Source: Lasiosphaeria ovina
Taxonomy: Eukaryota > Ascomycota > Sordariomycetes > Sordariales > Lasiosphaeriaceae
Reading direction: 5' to 3'
Assembly (NCBI GenBank): GCA_033439765.1
Contig: JAULSN010000003.1
Span: 434,001 to 498,000, forward strand
DNA length: 64,000 nt
A model generated the notes under the pieces. That model had not been told where the DNA came from. It worked only from the letters and a program-made list of their open reading frames with translations, and made no database searches. Of this stretch, positions 1-9,766 are shown one piece after another. The position numbers were made by a program, and so were the translations under genes. Within the stretch, counting starts at the first letter, position 1; every line of letters starts with the position of its first letter.

Positions 1-60
1 GAATACACGCCACGGTCAGTGATTATCCCATGCAAACCACCGTTTTGTTTACCCACTTAC

Positions 61-1830
61 CCAGTCCTCATCGCCGTAGCTCTCCGGGACCACGATCCAC
101 CTTTCCGGCCATTTGTCCGTGGAATTCTTGGTCTCGTTCAAGTGAAGGAAAATCGGGTTGTCAAAGTCAATGCGGAGGGGAAGGTACTTTGAGTTGAACG
201 TGGTCGGTTCCATGGAAAAGATACCAAAAGGACCAAACTCGGTGCGGTTCGCTGTGATATCGAATATCACATCGTGCTCTTGCCCGGCGTTGGAAGGGTT
301 TCCGATCGTCCAGGGAAGAATGGGCTTCAGACGGCTGTATGTCTCGTCGGAGCACTTCAGAGAAACCTCATTCCAAGGTTTGGAGGTAGGGGGTGCTTTG
401 CTGGTACTATTGTATCGCAAAATTCCGGTCGTCTCATATCCCCTGGCGTATAAAGCGGTGTCCACGCCAAAGCACGGTGCCACATACGTCCTCATCCAAA
501 AGTTCTTGTCGGTTGGAATGACGTTGCCCTTTTCTGTAATGGGCTTTGCCTCGACAATGACGTTGTAGCGCTGACCGATGCCGACCAGAACCGACGTGTT
601 CTTGTATGGGTGGATAGGCACGAAGTCAGCCCCGACAATTGTGAGCTCGTGGTTGTCAATGGAGAAGACAAATGTGGCGTTCCAAGAGGTATTGATCAAC
701 CGGAGGAGGTATCTCTTGTATCCCTCGGCGCCTTTCGTTCCATCGAAATGTAGTGTGTAGGGTGCTGGAATATCCAAAGGCGCAGGGTTACCCCAGTGCT
801 TGGTGATGTTGCCACGGCCATTCAGCAGGATGGTCTGGTTTTGTGGCCCAACCGGATATATGGCCGCGAAAGCGCTGTTATGGGCTGCGACAACTTTAGC
901 AACCCATGTCAAGGACGAGGAACGGGTCGCAAACTTACCCCAGTCCGTCATCAAGAGCGGGATATCGGCGGCCTCGGTGAACTGGTCAGAAGTTGGGCCG
1001 TGAAGAGTCTCGACAAAACTGTCAGTAAGTGCTGCCAACTGGGCAACGGGACACGGAGCAGACTCACCATGGGGCCAACCAGGCCATCGGCGTATTGCAA
1101 TGAATAGTGCGAGTGGTACCAGGTCGAACCGTACTGGACCGCTTTCCACTTGTAAACAAATGAGTCTCCGGGGCGAGTCGGGCACTGTGTGATTCCGTTG
1201 ACACCATCCATGTGCATCGTCTGATTTTGTCGAATGCCATGCTTGGAGGTGTCAGCGAGAGGACTGTTGGGCACGAAGGAGATGACAAACCCAGTGGATG
1301 CTTGTCCCGTTATAGGGAAGCTTGTTCACCACCGTCACCTGAACTGTGTCCCCCCAACAGGCTTGCAGCCACGGTCCGGGATACTGTGGTTCCTTCCCGG
1401 GGAGTTTGAATAGCTTGGCTTCCGTAAAATTCATTCCGTCGGCATTGAGGGAGCCGTTGACGATCTCGAGGGTATATTCGCGCAAAACACCCTGGGGAGC
1501 CAAGTTCTCATAGTTGGTGTCGATGTTGAACTCATCGCCATTCTTTGTGTTCCTCAGCCAGCATGAGCTGTTCGTTTCATGGCAAGACTCCCACCCTACC
1601 ATGCTGGAGTAGTTGCACTTGAAATCGTAGCCGTAGCCCTTGTTAGTACGGTGGCCCGGGGGAGTGAAGACGGGTCCCGATCCACCAGGAAAACCTTCCC
1701 CGACGGGAATCTCTGTATCGAGAATGGGAACCTGCTGATTGCCATTGTTGCCATAGTCGCCGAACGGGGAGAGGGTCGCAATGCTGAGGAATTGGGTGAG
1801 CGAAGACCAGAAACGCCCGAGGAGCGTCAT
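61..1830 (-). CDS. Laccase-like multicopper oxidase, 3' end beyond the window
   Basis: Secreted copper oxidase that oxidises phenolic substrates while reducing oxygen to water. Exons 1830-1291, 1241-1068, 1008-939 and 884-61; introns of 49, 59 and 54 bases with GT donors, CTGAC branch sites in at least the first two, and AG ends. The third intron is a multiple of three and stop-free, so it hides inside an open frame. The splice from TSIHW to HGIRQ rebuilds the first copper motif HWHG, followed by WYHSHYSLQYADGL (second copper pair) and the TILLNGRGN segment typical of ascomycete laccases. The first in-frame ATG gives MTLLGRFWSS plus a hydrophobic stretch that fits a signal peptide. Several NXS/T sites suggest glycosylation. 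A GTAAGT donor at 60-55 ends the visible part; the C-terminal HPxHLHGH and HCH copper ligands lie outside. 536 codons are visible. Laccase is likeliest; a related ascomycete multicopper oxidase is the alternative. Confidence 0.9.
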
Positions 1831-3252
1831 GACGGGCGACACAGAGGCGATTTCTCGCAAGACCACACCACCAGAATCGATGGGCTTGGGACGAGAGAGG
1901 GACGGATGAAGGGGGAGGGCGAAGGCCAGGATTTTTCACTGTTCCACCTGGGAGCCCCTCAGAGGCGGACCTGAGAGCGAGCCCGGATCTGATGCCATGC
2001 TGGGCGCACTTTCGGGCCTCGGGCGGCGGGAGATAAGCCCAGAATGGGCCAGCACGTCAACTTGGCGCTTTGAGCAGCCCCAAAAATGAATGAGCGAGGG
2101 GTTCAGCCGGCCACTTTCCGCCGAGAGGATGGGACATGTCGCCCCGTTTCGGGAGAGCGGCGACGAAAGCGGTCGCGAGTGGGGAGCTGAAATGCAGGCA
2201 TGGCGGCACCGTGGCCGAAAGCGGCGTTCTAGACTCAATGTTCAGGCCGGGGAAGCGACCTTGGATGATCGTTGCCGGTCTATTCAAGCTTGGCCTGTCT
2301 GAAACGTCGATGCAGATCAATAGCTCCCGGAGGGTACTGGGGTTTTTGGGGCAAGCCGGCCATTCACAAGCGACCATTGCAGCCTCGTCGCGCTTCTTGG
2401 CAGCTGAGCTGGGACGTGCATGTGCTGCAGCTGCGTGGAGGCGCTGGCACGTCGGCTAGCTCCAATATTTTGGGGAATCGGGTAGAAAGAGCCAGCCAAT
2501 ATTCCCGAAATGGAAGCAATGGACCTCTTGAGACTGGCTCACTTGTGCACTCAATCTGCGACCTTTGGCGATTGACAAGACCTCCCACGACTTTGATGCA
2601 CAGCGTTGGAAAACAATCATGAGGCCAAAAAAGAAAGAAAACGTCTATTCGGATCCCGGGGTTTAATACCTTGGCAGAGTGACTTTTAGTAGTGAATTTG
2701 CAGGGGATATAAGCTATAAACGCAGGGGATTGGAAGTCATTTTTCTGGCAGGTTCTCACCAAAAAGGCACGTGGTGGCTTGGTTGTATCGCACTTAAGGA
2801 TTTAAATCCCGGGGGAGGTGTACATGTGGCTAATTGATCCGAAGTTCGCTTGAGCTGGCTTCGTCCCAGGAATAAGTGCCCTTTTCGGTGCAAAAGCGGT
2901 GTTTTGCTACGTGCGGCCCAAGCGTCTCTGTACCTACAGTTCGAATACACATTGCCTACGGTCCGAGTAGACTTTCTCAAAAGAAAAGGAAACACGCCCA
3001 CTTAAGTGTTGTCCCCGTTTCACTTTTTGATGGCCCATTTCACGGTACCTGAATTAATCCCATTTAGAGGGAGTACAAATACTGTAGTGCGTACATGTGT
3101 AACTGCCGATTCCCTCTGACCGCCGCCTCTCCGCCAGCATTATGTCTTCTGTCATATGTGGGACTTGTGAGTTAAAAAGGGCTTGGCCTGTAACGTGTCA
3201 CGGATCTGTGTTTGGCTGAAGGCCGCAGGGGCTGTGGAAGATATCGTCCTAA
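1831..3252. other. Intergenic region upstream of the laccase
   Basis: About 1.4 kb between the laccase start and the end of the F-box locus. Open frames here are short, overlap on both strands and lack recognisable domains. It presumably carries the laccase promoter; no specific site can be assigned by eye. Confidence 0.5.
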
Positions 3253-5006
3253 TCACAAACGGAATCCGAAAACCCAGAAGTCAAACGCAAAGAAACAGCG
3301 GAGGATGACTGTAAAAACCACAAGGAATGCCACGTCCAGCACACGGCGCTGCTCGACATGAGTCATGTTGCTTGGTGTCGTAAACACCCAAAACCAACTC
3401 GACCGGCTGCGGGCCTCTCTATCCCTTTCTACTCTCTCCCTTTCCTTTTGCGCCATTTTCCTTTCCAAAATTTCCCTCCTCTCCTGTTCCTTTTGCCGCT
3501 CGCTCTTATGTATCTTGATTTCCCACCGAGTCTCCCGGCCATCTCTCGCACACTCTCTCACCACCGGCCGCTCCAAGTAGCGACAGTAGTTCGCACACGC
3601 CCGGTCGTCGCGGGGACACGCCAGACCGTCAAAGGCCGTCTTCTCGTACCCGCGCAGCACCGTTCCACGATACGAGCCCGGATCCAGCGCCTCGTACCAC
3701 GACGGCGTCACGCCGCGGCACGCTTAGCCCGGGGCCGCAACGAGAATGGAACGTCGGTACGTGAGTTTCAGACACGAGGACGGGCGCTGGGCTAGGGCGG
3801 CGCAGGCGTCGATGTCGATGCGGGTCTCCGAGTCTCCGCTGAGGACGGTGCGTGCTGTGTGTGTTCCGGCCGTCATCTTGCCCGCATTGCCGGCGCGTGG
3901 GAAACGGCACGATTGGTTCCTCGCTCCGTCGTTACTCTGCCGCCCCGAGAGCTGCCACCCACCCGGCACGTCCTCTCCTCTCCTCCCGCGTAGTACAGAC
4001 ACTGGCATCGGTTCGGGTCGAAGCACCTCATCTCGGGGAGGGGGCCGGGGGCTGACTGCGGGACAATGAACTCGGTTGGCGCGCCACGGCGAAAGCGTTG
4101 CAGCAGATGGGTCATCACGGTAGGGGTGAGCTTTTTCTTCCCCGTGCTCGGGTTAACAGGGGGAAGCAACACGTGCCCTGTCCACTCCATGTATAGCCTC
4201 ATTGCGGTGCTCTTGCTGCCCGTGAGGGTGATGGATGGATAGTAGTACGCCACCTCCTCGCCACCGGTGGCGTGCTGGCTGCTGGCGTGGTGTGCTGGGA
4301 GATGGCTCTCGTGTCTACACACTAGCAGCGTCGCTCGTACCGGTTCAGGCAAGTCGAACGTCGCTAGTAGCTTACTGTACCTGATAACCGTGTCCCAGCC
4401 GATCACGCAGTGTCGGTGCTCGCAGAGCCGTACGTGGCCCAGGCGGCCGATACACTGCCTGATCCGCGAGAAGTAAACTGGCGGGTAGTCTATGCCGCAG
4501 GGCTTGCAATGCCTCCACGCACTATTTCCGGTCCGCTTGATCAGCAGACTACGCTGCCACGCGTGGCGTGCTGCCCTGTTTTCTTGGCAGGCTGAACAGA
4601 CGCTGCTGGTAGCGTCCTTGCCGATGAGATGACGCAGGAGTGTCGGTCCTGGTGTCCGCAGATAAGTGAGCCCGGGGAGGCGGCGCGATCTGGCCCAGGG
4701 AAAGAAAGCCGGCGGCCCAACGATGTCCATGAGTTTAAGTCCGTTGTGATCATGGAGTATGCGGAACTGCTGGCTGAAGAGACAGAGGAACAAGCGGCTA
4801 GTTCTCCGCAGGCACTGGAGGCCTACTGGGTCCAGGTGCTTCATGATTCGCAGGAGCACCTCTTTGGGCAACCAGCAGAGATGGCTACATGTCGCATTGT
4901 AGAGCGCGTACGCGATCAGGGGATCCGTGTCGGTGCGTAGGCCTTTTCGCCTCGGCCGACCAGTCCGGGCCGTGTCAGGTCTGGAAGCGACGATGGTTGT
5001 AGCCAT
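3253..5006 (-). pseudogene. Broken F-box protein gene
   Basis: The frame opens at ATG 5006 (MATTIVASRPD). Around residues 28-55 it has an F-box: CWLPKEVLLRIMKHLDP then LQCLRRTSRLF, the Skp1-binding fold of SCF ubiquitin ligases. A cysteine-rich middle (CSACQENRAARH, RHCKPCGIDYP, CEHRHC) and FDPNRCQCLYY follow, a layout I recall from large Sordariomycete F-box families. The reading frame must change between about 4000 and 3910, by an unusual intron or a frameshift. The next frame (SETRIDIDACAA, LKLTYRRSIL) then runs into a TAA at 3726-3724. Translation resumes in the same frame directly after it as RGVTPSWYEALDPGSY and ends at 3253 in a charged helix plus a hydrophobic tail. The piece after the stop has no ATG before it and no intron fits around the stop, so the gene is probably dead. 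A functional truncated F-box protein cannot be excluded. Confidence 0.65.
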
Positions 5007-5796
5007 AACGGCGTGTACTGAGTATAGGAGAAGGGTAGGAGGGCATATAGACAAGATGAAAAAAAGAATAGAAAAAGAAAGCACCAAATCAGGACACGAA
5101 TGGCAGGGCGGTAAACTTTCTATCCCCTCCAAAAGAATACACCTTTTAGGTTCCAAGGTCGATCGATTACAGTGAACCGAGGAAGTCTAATTATTCAAAA
5201 CGCTAACTTGACCACAAAAAGCATAACGTTAAGTAATAATCGCAAACGTCGTATTTTGTCTTGTGTTCTTTTTTTACTTCATTCCTGATGCCGTTTTAAC
5301 TCCACTGCCTCATGCGCTAATTTAGCGCCAACTCAAAGTTCACGTATTTTATCAGAAGAGATTGATGCCTTTGAGAGTGCAATGTCACGTCTCTCTTCCA
5401 GGGTTAGGCAACTAAGATACAGGGGAGTCTCATGGCAGCGATAATTCCCCGCCGTCCTACGCAATTCTCCTGCCTAGTCTAGAAAGACTAGTTCTATTAC
5501 TTAAATATGCTCGGCTTTGTGTCGCCACCCTGCCTCGCGGCCTCGTGTCTGTCGTGTACAGGTGTGCTAATGATATCCCCCGGGGGGGTAAAACAGAAAG
5601 AAAGAAAGAAAGGAAAAAAAGGAAAAGAAGTAATGAGGGAAAAAGGAAAGAAGTAATAAAGGGAAAAAGGAAAAAAAAAAAAAGGAAAATCCCCCTCGCC
5701 ATCCCGCGTCCACATCCCGTGGTGGCAGCGATAACGACCAGCACCGACCGACCCCCACCTACCCAAGTCCCAAACCTGCCCGCCCACTCCACTCCA
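5007..5796. other. Intergenic region with a purine-rich tract
   Basis: Region between the F-box start and the hydrolase stop codon. Apart from the A/G tract at 5590-5692 nothing is recognised. It should hold the F-box promoter and the 3' end of the hydrolase transcript. Confidence 0.5.
5590..5692 (+). repeat. Imperfect polypurine (GAAA/GGAAAA) tract
   Basis: About 100 bases almost wholly A and G on the plus strand, made of GAAA, GGAAAA and GAAGTAA units with very few pyrimidines, ending in a run of A. It lies just downstream of the hydrolase stop, so the hydrolase transcript would read it as a pyrimidine tract in its 3' region. Confidence 0.8.
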
Positions 5797-7782
5797 TCAA
5801 GCCGGCAACGCCTTCCCGTCAAACAGCGCCTCGAGCACAGCAACCGTCTTATCGGCCTCCTTGATGGCGCCGTGCTGCCAGCCATTCCACGCCTCGACCA
5901 CATATGCGCCGCCGATCCCAGCCGCCGCGCGCCGCGCCAGGTCCACATCCACGTACATGTCATCCGCGTACGCGACGGCGCGCACCTGGACCCCGCAGCG
6001 GTTCGCCGCCAGCGCGGCGGCGTCGTACAGCGGCGGCCAGTCGGCCTTGCGCGCGAGGGCGTGCGCGGTGCTGCGCAGCGGCGGCGGGACCATGGACGGC
6101 AGGATCATTTCGCCCGAGAAGTACAGTTTGGCGGCGGGGTCGTTGAAGATCTGCGCGGCGGTGGCCGTGGTGGGGTTGGGCTTGGCGAGGCTGAAGCTGG
6201 GGTCTGTCCAGACGAACTGCCCGCCGGGGAACTGCGTGAGCAGGATGCGCTGCGCCGACCATGACGACGAGGACCCGGGCCCGTCGCAGTAGATGGCCTC
6301 GTGCAGCACGCCGTACAGCGGCCGCTCGTGCAGCCGGAAGCCGCCCGCGAACATCGCGGCTGCCGCTTTCAGCGTGTCTCTCGAGAGTTGCTTGTAGTTG
6401 GTGATGTCGTTGCTGATGCTCTCGACCAGCTGGTGCAGCTTGTCGTAGGCGTCGGGAGTCTTGCTGCTCGCTACAGGGGCTGCTGGGCCGACGACGGCCG
6501 ACGCGGCGCCGAACGCGCGGCCGAGCGTCATGAACGCCTGCGCCGTGAGCCGCATCCTAGCGCCGCCCGACAGCTCGAGGACATATCCGCCGCCGCCGCC
6601 GCCAGACGAAGAAGCAGCGTCGAGGTGCGAGACAATCTGCTTGACGTTCCACACGTCGCCCGGGTACCGCGCGTAGTAGGCCTCGTTGCGCTGCGCCACG
6701 CGCTGGCTCAGCGCCGCGTACACGGCGTCGGGCCCGCCCGCGCCAACCGGCGCCAGGCCTGCGCTGAGACACACGCCCGCGAGCGACTCGGGCAGGAATG
6801 ACAGGTATGTCAGCGCTATCCAGCCGCCGAACGACTGGCCTACGAGCGTCCACTTGATGGGCTGGGGCTTGGGGGGCGCGACAGGGGCGGCAGGGGCGGC
6901 GGGAGGTTTCTGGGTGGCGGCGGGCTTGGAGGAGGGTTTGGCTGTCTTGTGTTTGGTATTTTTGCTGGATTTAGCAGCAGGGGCAGCAGTTGGCTTGCTG
7001 CCAGACGCCGATGTCGACGGTGGCGGGGGAGCGATGCTGCTCTGGGCGATAATGTTCGTCAGACACAGCCGGATGGCCTCGAGGTCGCGCACAATGTTAT
7101 CCTGGCGGAACAAGGCCAGGTAGTTTGCCTTGTTCCAGGCTTCAGCCTCCGCCGCCGCTTCGTTTGGGTTGTTCACAGCAATATAGTTAGCGCTGATGGG
7201 ATGGCTGCGCCCGGTCCCGCGGTAGTCGACGTACAGCACCTGGTAGCCGCGGCGCAGGGCGAAGTGGTTGAGCAGCGGGATGCGCCGGTGGCTGTTGCCG
7301 TCGCCGGGCCCGCCGCACAGGAACAGCAGGAAGGGCTTTGCGCCGAGAATGCGCTTCCACTCGTGCTTAACGACTGGAGCCGCGCTTCTCTCGCTGCCCT
7401 TGCTGCCAAACACCAGCTCGGCGTGCACAACCAGAGTCTCGCCTTTGACCGGGGCCTGGTGGTTGAGCGGGACCTCGAACTTGAGCGTCATGGCACTGAA
7501 TTTGTCGGTGTTGCCATCCGTGTCGTTGTTGGGCACGGGCATTTTGTGCAGCACGGCAGGCTGGATGCCGGTCCAGGCCTGGTTGGGCGCGGCGGGGGGT
7601 GGCGCGTAAGAAGGCGCCAAGTTGGTGGGCGTCCCGGTTCGTGACGGAGACGCCATGTAGACGGGTGGCGTTCCTGTCCGTGGCGGGGGCGCCATGTTGG
7701 CGGGCGTTCCGGACCGAGGTGGCTGCATGTTGTGTGACGGCGGTGCCTTGTTGACGGGCGTTCCTTTTCGTGAGGACGCCAT
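5797..7782 (-). CDS. Proline-iminopeptidase-like alpha/beta hydrolase with repetitive N-terminus
   Basis: Single-exon serine hydrolase. Visible motifs: oxyanion segment FLLFLCGGPGDGNS, strand LYVDYRGTGRSHP, nucleophile elbow LVGQSFGGW (Ser about residue 317), likely acid in YADDMYVD, and catalytic His in WQHGAIKE near the C-terminus. The order and spacing fit peptidase family S33. ATG 7782 was chosen for its good context (AACATGG); the frame stays open upstream to ATGs at 7953 and 7998, so an N-terminal extension of up to 72 residues is possible. Two features are unusual for S33: an N-terminal stretch with four imperfect repeats around R-x-GTP, and a long Pro/Ala/Lys-rich insertion just before the nucleophile. 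Both look disordered. The substrate is unknown; an N-terminal proline peptidase or another small-acyl hydrolase are possibilities. Confidence 0.85.
   Translation of the reverse strand: MASSRKGTPVNKAPPSHNMQPPRSGTPANMAPPPRTGTPPVYMASPSRTGTPTNLAPSYAPPPAAPNQAWTGIQPAVLHKMPVPNNDTDGNTDKFSAMTLKFEVPLNHQAPVKGETLVVHAELVFGSKGSERSAAPVVKHEWKRILGAKPFLLFLCGGPGDGNSHRRIPLLNHFALRRGYQVLYVDYRGTGRSHPISANYIAVNNPNEAAAEAEAWNKANYLALFRQDNIVRDLEAIRLCLTNIIAQSSIAPPPPSTSASGSKPTAAPAAKSSKNTKHKTAKPSSKPAATQKPPAAPAAPVAPPKPQPIKWTLVGQSFGGWIALTYLSFLPESLAGVCLSAGLAPVGAGGPDAVYAALSQRVAQRNEAYYARYPGDVWNVKQIVSHLDAASSSGGGGGGYVLELSGGARMRLTAQAFMTLGRAFGAASAVVGPAAPVASSKTPDAYDKLHQLVESISNDITNYKQLSRDTLKAAAAMFAGGFRLHERPLYGVLHEAIYCDGPGSSSSWSAQRILLTQFPGGQFVWTDPSFSLAKPNPTTATAAQIFNDPAAKLYFSGEMILPSMVPPPLRSTAHALARKADWPPLYDAAALAANRCGVQVRAVAYADDMYVDVDLARRAAAGIGGAYVVEAWNGWQHGAIKEADKTVAVLEALFDGKALPA
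7625..7770 (-). repeat. Tandem coding repeat (R-x-GTP units) in the hydrolase N-terminus
   Basis: Four imperfect units of about 14-18 codons, each with R-x-GTP followed by a short M/A-P-P or S-P stretch (RKGTP, RSGTP, RTGTP, RTGTP). On the plus strand this shows as repeated GGCGTTCC-like segments. Such minisatellite-like coding repeats usually vary in copy number between strains. Confidence 0.7.
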
Positions 7783-9766
7783 GTTGCGCGGGTAGAAGCT
7801 GCGCTGTCTTTGAATGTAGAGTACCGCAAACCCCTTGCTGTGCCTCTCGTCGCCGACGCTTCTCGTGGTCTTGTCTCTTGTGAGTCGCAGCTGCTTGATC
7901 GACCTTGGCTTGTGTCCCTCTTTGCCATCCTCGACGCTCACTGAGGGCTCCATCGGCGCTTTTATAGATCGAGATATCCTGTTTCTGAACAGAGTCATCC
8001 GCAGACCTAACACCAAGGCCAAGGCCCAAGGCCCAAGTCGCGTGAGGCCAGTGGCTGAACAGCGCTGAAACAGCTCTATTTGTTTTGAACCAACCGCATG
8101 ACTTGCGGTGGGGATGGTGCTAGAGATGAAGTTTACCTCGCTACCGTGGGCAGAGGATCGCGTGGAGAAGCAAGCAATGCGCTTGTACTTGGGATCGCCG
8201 TCTCAGAGCTGGTCACTGAGCAATGACTCAAGGAACGACAGACACCACAAGATAAGATGGAAGAGGGAACTACAGGCCCCAAGCCCAGGCGTAATACGCA
8301 GAACATAGCCTCCGGACCGCGGTTTGGCCTGTTAGGCCATGTTGGGTCGGGCGCCGGCCGAAAAGGCACACTCGAAGCGCCCTGCACACCCGGGCGGAAG
8401 CGGAGCGCGGCCATTCTGGGCCAAAGAGCAGAGAAGGAGAAAAGCGCCAAGCTTGACTTCGTGACATTCAGAGGCTGGTTCGGATTGTCGCTGTTTGCGT
8501 CTGTTGGCTGGGGTGGGGGCAGATGCCGATGGGGGCACGATGTCAGCCATCCCTGGCCGTGTGTGACGATCAGATCTAGCACGCGGCCTCTCTGACCCTT
8601 GCTTTCTTCTTGGCTGGACGCACGGCAGGCAGGTCGGTCACAGCAGGGCACGGGGCACACAGCGCCAAGACAACATGCTTTTTTTTTCTTTTTTTCTTCC
8701 CATCCCAGACAAGCTTGATTATTCAGTGGCCGGGCTTCATTGGTCGATGGCGCTGCCGGCGTTTCCCTCGGCACTGTCACCTGAGTGGATCTGGACATGA
8801 TCAACCGGCCTCAACCTTCCCGAAACCACGTTTCAGGGATGGAGAGACAAGAGTCCACCGGGCAATGTTTCCGAGGCTGTGCACAGCCCTGGCGGCGACG
8901 ACCCGGGAGACTGGTAAGTGGCAGGCGTCGAGCATGTCTCGGCATGTCTGTTGGTCGTCGACCCTTGGCCGGCCTGGGGCAAAATTGGGCGTCGGAAGCC
9001 AATCACAAGACGCCCAGCAAGGATTCGAATACACCCTAGCTGGAGCACAGATTACGAGATATTTGATGCTACACCACAACAGCAAGCCACTGATCCCGCG
9101 GAGACTCGGGCAGCCGGCCGAATCGGTGAGCAAGCTCCCCGGTTGGGGGCCCGTCATGTCACCTGGGTCCGTCAAATAACGCCGAGTTGCCTCTTGCGGC
9201 GTCACACACAGACACGCACCAGAGCACCACACCGCTTTCGCCCAGAATCTCCTATTCGGGACGTGATTATGTCACTTCTTATTTCTGCTAATTACACGAG
9301 AGTGATGGCGTGCATGCCAAAGTGGTGCTTCGGAAACGTGGAACCCTGCGCACCAAGTCGGACGTGATGGCCCGTCTGGTTGGTCAACAGAAATGCTTGT
9401 GTAACTCTACTATCTACCGGGCGCGCCCCAGTCCGACGAGCCAATCCCGACCTACACAGATGCGTGCAGCTTGCGGTGGCGTGCCACAACCTCTGCAGTC
9501 TGGGGGCGTCGTGGACACCCTTGCAACGCAAGCCGAGTGTACCGGTGTGGCGCTCCAATCGGCCAGATCACAGACCTAGACCGCCGCACCTGGACCGCGC
9601 CGACGGATATCGCACTCGCCAATAATCAAACAGCTATCGCCCGGGTTCGGCAGATGTCTCATTGCTCGGGAGCGAAGGGGTGGTAGCAAATGTGGGGACA
9701 GGAGGTCAGGGGTTCAGAAAAGAAAATACCGAGAGCTCGGTGAGCAGGGGGGAGGCGGCAACCGAG
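7783..9766. other. Intergenic region, no supported gene
   Basis: Holds upstream in-frame extension codons and presumably the promoter of the hydrolase (7783-7998), then about 1.7 kb without a recognisable gene. Frames on both strands are overlapping shadows without domains. A T-rich run sits at 8677-8700. Confidence 0.45.

Noticed and set aside
884..939. Continuous translation through the third laccase intron
   Set aside because: The 54-base segment is stop-free, but it has a GTAAGT donor and CAG end and inserts 18 residues into the conserved TDW...HNSAF block, so it is an intron.
3253..3711. 152-codon frame as a separate gene
   Set aside because: It begins with GTG, not ATG, and is the in-frame continuation of the F-box protein after a stop codon.
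5545..7644. Long plus-strand frames opposite the hydrolase
   Set aside because: Mirror frames produced by GC-rich third positions; compositionally extreme (Arg/Ala/Gly) and without domains.
8133..9232. Several overlapping frames of 100-220 codons on both strands
   Set aside because: No domains, no codon pattern consistent with neighbours, frames overlap in all directions; most lack an ATG in good context.
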